A stretch of DNA of 15,330 bases, from positions 1-15,330 of the forward strand of contig JAEWGA010000020.1 in NCBI GenBank assembly GCA_023388555.1, given 5' to 3'. This stretch comes from Bacteroidota bacterium (GTDB lineage Bacteria; Bacteroidota; Bacteroidia; Bacteroidales; Porphyromonadaceae). Under the pieces are notes generated by a model. The model searched no databases, had not been told where the DNA came from, and saw only the letters and a list, made by a program, of their open reading frames with translations. Positions 14,664 through 15,330 of this stretch are shown piece after piece; positions within the stretch are counted from its first letter, which is position 1; every line of letters begins with the position of its first letter. Made by a program: the position numbers and the translations under genes.

Positions 14664-14892
14664 CTACCCCATACAATAACTAACCGCACCTTGTACAACA
14701 CCTTTCAAGTTAGGGTAATAGTACGAATTGGGAAACAACAAACTCGGTGCCATTTAACGGAGCACCTTTTACAACCTTAAAAGTGGAACTTAGAAAGGAT
14801 GCGGAGCTTTAAGAAACGCTTTAACAGTAGCAATAGAGTGGCATCCAAAAAAGATTGGAACGGATTACGGTAACGGATTTACGCTAACAAAA

Positions 14893-15014
14893 GGAGGGGA
14901 CACGAACAAGGAGGGGAACTGGCAAACCCTCCTTACTTACTTCCCTCTCTTCCCTCTCTTCCCTCTCTTCCCCTACATCCTCCACAACCCTCCGAATCCG
15001 CCCCGTACTCCGCA
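14893..15014. repeat. Copy A of an imperfect duplicated intergenic module
   Basis: The order here is a purine block with CACGAACAAGG, then GGCAAACCCTCCT, then a CTCTCTTCCCC pyrimidine run with ACATCCTCCACA, then CCCCGTACTCCG. The same elements recur in the same order at 15092-15205. Copy A differs by carrying an expanded 9-bp tandem repeat. Confidence 0.65.
14941..14974. repeat. 9-bp pyrimidine tandem repeat, nearly four copies
   Basis: TTCCCTCTC repeats three times exactly (14941-14967), followed by a partial fourth copy TTCCCCT (14968-14974). It sits inside copy A of the larger duplicated module. It is a candidate for copy-number variation between strains. Confidence 0.88.
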
Positions 15015-15015
15015 G

Positions 15016-15046
15016 GTTGCTTACGAGTTTTGCCCGCGGAAGCAAC
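15016..15046. repeat. 7-bp inverted repeat between the duplicated modules
   Basis: GTTGCTT (15016-15022) and AAGCAAC (15040-15046) are perfect reverse complements around a 17-nt spacer. There is no T-run after either side, so it is not a terminator. It directly follows copy A. Confidence 0.45.
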
Positions 15047-15064
15047 TACTCACCCCAATACAAA

Positions 15065-15144
15065 AACAAGGAATTACTCGAACGAGGGGTACACGAACAA
15101 GGAAATACACGAACAAGGGAGTTACGAAAACAAGGGGAGAGCGG
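15065..15144. repeat. Degenerate 15-17-bp tandem repeat, five units
   Basis: Units begin at 15065, 15081, 15096, 15112 and 15129. Each starts AACAAGG (or AACGAGG), and most end in ACACG, TACG or similar. The period of about 16 bp has no unique spacers, so this is not a CRISPR array. It overlaps the start of copy B of the larger module. Confidence 0.7.
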
Positions 15145-15205
15145 TAAACCCTCCTCTCTTCCCCCACATACTCCACATCCCACCAAGCCCGCCCTCGTAC
15201 TCCGA
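15092..15205. repeat. Copy B of the imperfect duplicated intergenic module
   Basis: It repeats the elements of copy A: CACGAACAAGG, GGTAAACCCTCCT (15143-15155), a CTCTTCCCCCACAT run with CTCCACA, and CTCGTACTCCG, about 190-220 bp downstream of copy A. Copy B lacks the 9-bp expansion. Confidence 0.65.
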
Positions 15206-15330
15206 GACTTTTGAAAATCAGAGGGGGCTGAAAATTGGAGTTGGATTGGGTTCAAAAATGACTTCATTCGGGAGAGAAAAAGTCAGAATATTCCTTCCCC
15301 TTACCCCCTTCTGAGTTCGCATTTAGAGCT

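Larger units (their letters stand above)
14488..15330. other. 843-nt right-hand region without a convincing gene
   Basis: The first part (14488-14663) holds the galM leader, -7 box, palindrome and 12-bp direct repeats. From about 14890 to 15210 the DNA is repeat-rich: a duplicated 110-120-bp module, a 9-bp pyrimidine tandem repeat and degenerate 16-bp repeats. Short frames there (for example + 15030-15314 and - 15046-15267) simply translate these repeats and have no recognisable domains. From 15210 to the edge I see nothing. Confidence 0.6.

Noticed and set aside
14488..14676. 63-codon N-terminal extension of galM
   Set aside because: It would run through the -7 box and the 12-bp repeats (encoding C-K-R-E repeats), and the family starts near M-S-T-T. 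The shorter protein has the normal length.
14743..14766. GGTGC/GCACC hairpin followed by TTTT, possible + strand terminator
   Set aside because: The stem is only 5 bp with an 11-nt loop, and no + strand gene lies upstream.
14799..14873. 24-codon + strand micro-ORF beginning M-R-S-F-K-K
   Set aside because: The AAAGG sequence touches the ATG with no proper spacing, and there is no homology I can recognise; too short to support.
15065..15144. Possible CRISPR array
   Set aside because: Units are about 16 bp and contiguous, with no unique spacers of uniform length and no cas genes nearby.
15030..15314. Open frames over the repeats at the right end (both strands)
   Set aside because: They translate 16-bp and pyrimidine repeats into low-complexity text, with no recognisable domain and open frames on both strands.

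Overview
The window looks like chromosomal DNA of a Bacteroidales bacterium, perhaps a saccharolytic member of the Porphyromonas/Tannerella/Parabacteroides group; the species is not determined. The evidence is gene content: DUF1735 surface lipoproteins next to a GH18 endoglycosidase, an OmpP1/FadL barrel, and a galM-transporter-galK cluster in the order known from Bacteroides. Most genes lack a clear Shine-Dalgarno sequence, and matches to the Bacteroidetes -7 promoter element TAnnTTTG lie upstream of several of them.

Layout. Positions 1-3507 (+ strand) are the 3' end of a polysaccharide-utilization-type operon: a GH18 endo-beta-N-acetylglucosaminidase-like lipoprotein (its 5' end is outside the window), a DUF1735+LamG lipoprotein and a DUF1735+discoidin-like lipoprotein, closed by a strong terminator at 3532-3571. 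All remaining genes are on the - strand. A second, bidirectional terminator (3728-3763) separates the convergent blocks. Positions 3786-6700 hold a two-gene unit: a cytoplasmic M24 Xaa-Pro peptidase followed by an exported alkaline phosphatase. Positions 6835-9755 hold a secreted Tyr/Trp-rich protein followed by an OmpP1/FadL outer-membrane barrel, closed by a 19-bp hairpin terminator. Positions 10106-10771 encode an unrecognised single-pass membrane protein. Positions 10856-14487 form a galactose operon transcribed galM, sugar/H+ symporter, galK. Positions 14488-15330 contain no convincing gene.

How the genes work together. The first block probably releases and binds host N-glycans at the cell surface; its SusC/SusD partners would be upstream. 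The galactose cluster covers uptake (FucP/GluP-type symporter), anomer conversion (GalM) and phosphorylation (GalK). Its promoter region carries a TATATTTG -7 box, a perfect 14-bp palindrome just downstream and a 12-bp direct repeat (three copies) upstream, which together look like an undescribed regulatory region.

I do not see an obvious new defence, mobile or biosynthetic system. The least explained parts are the Tyr/Trp-rich protein paired with the barrel, the QSEA-repeat membrane protein with a hairpin in its leader, the galM promoter architecture, and the repeat-rich gap at 14677-15210.
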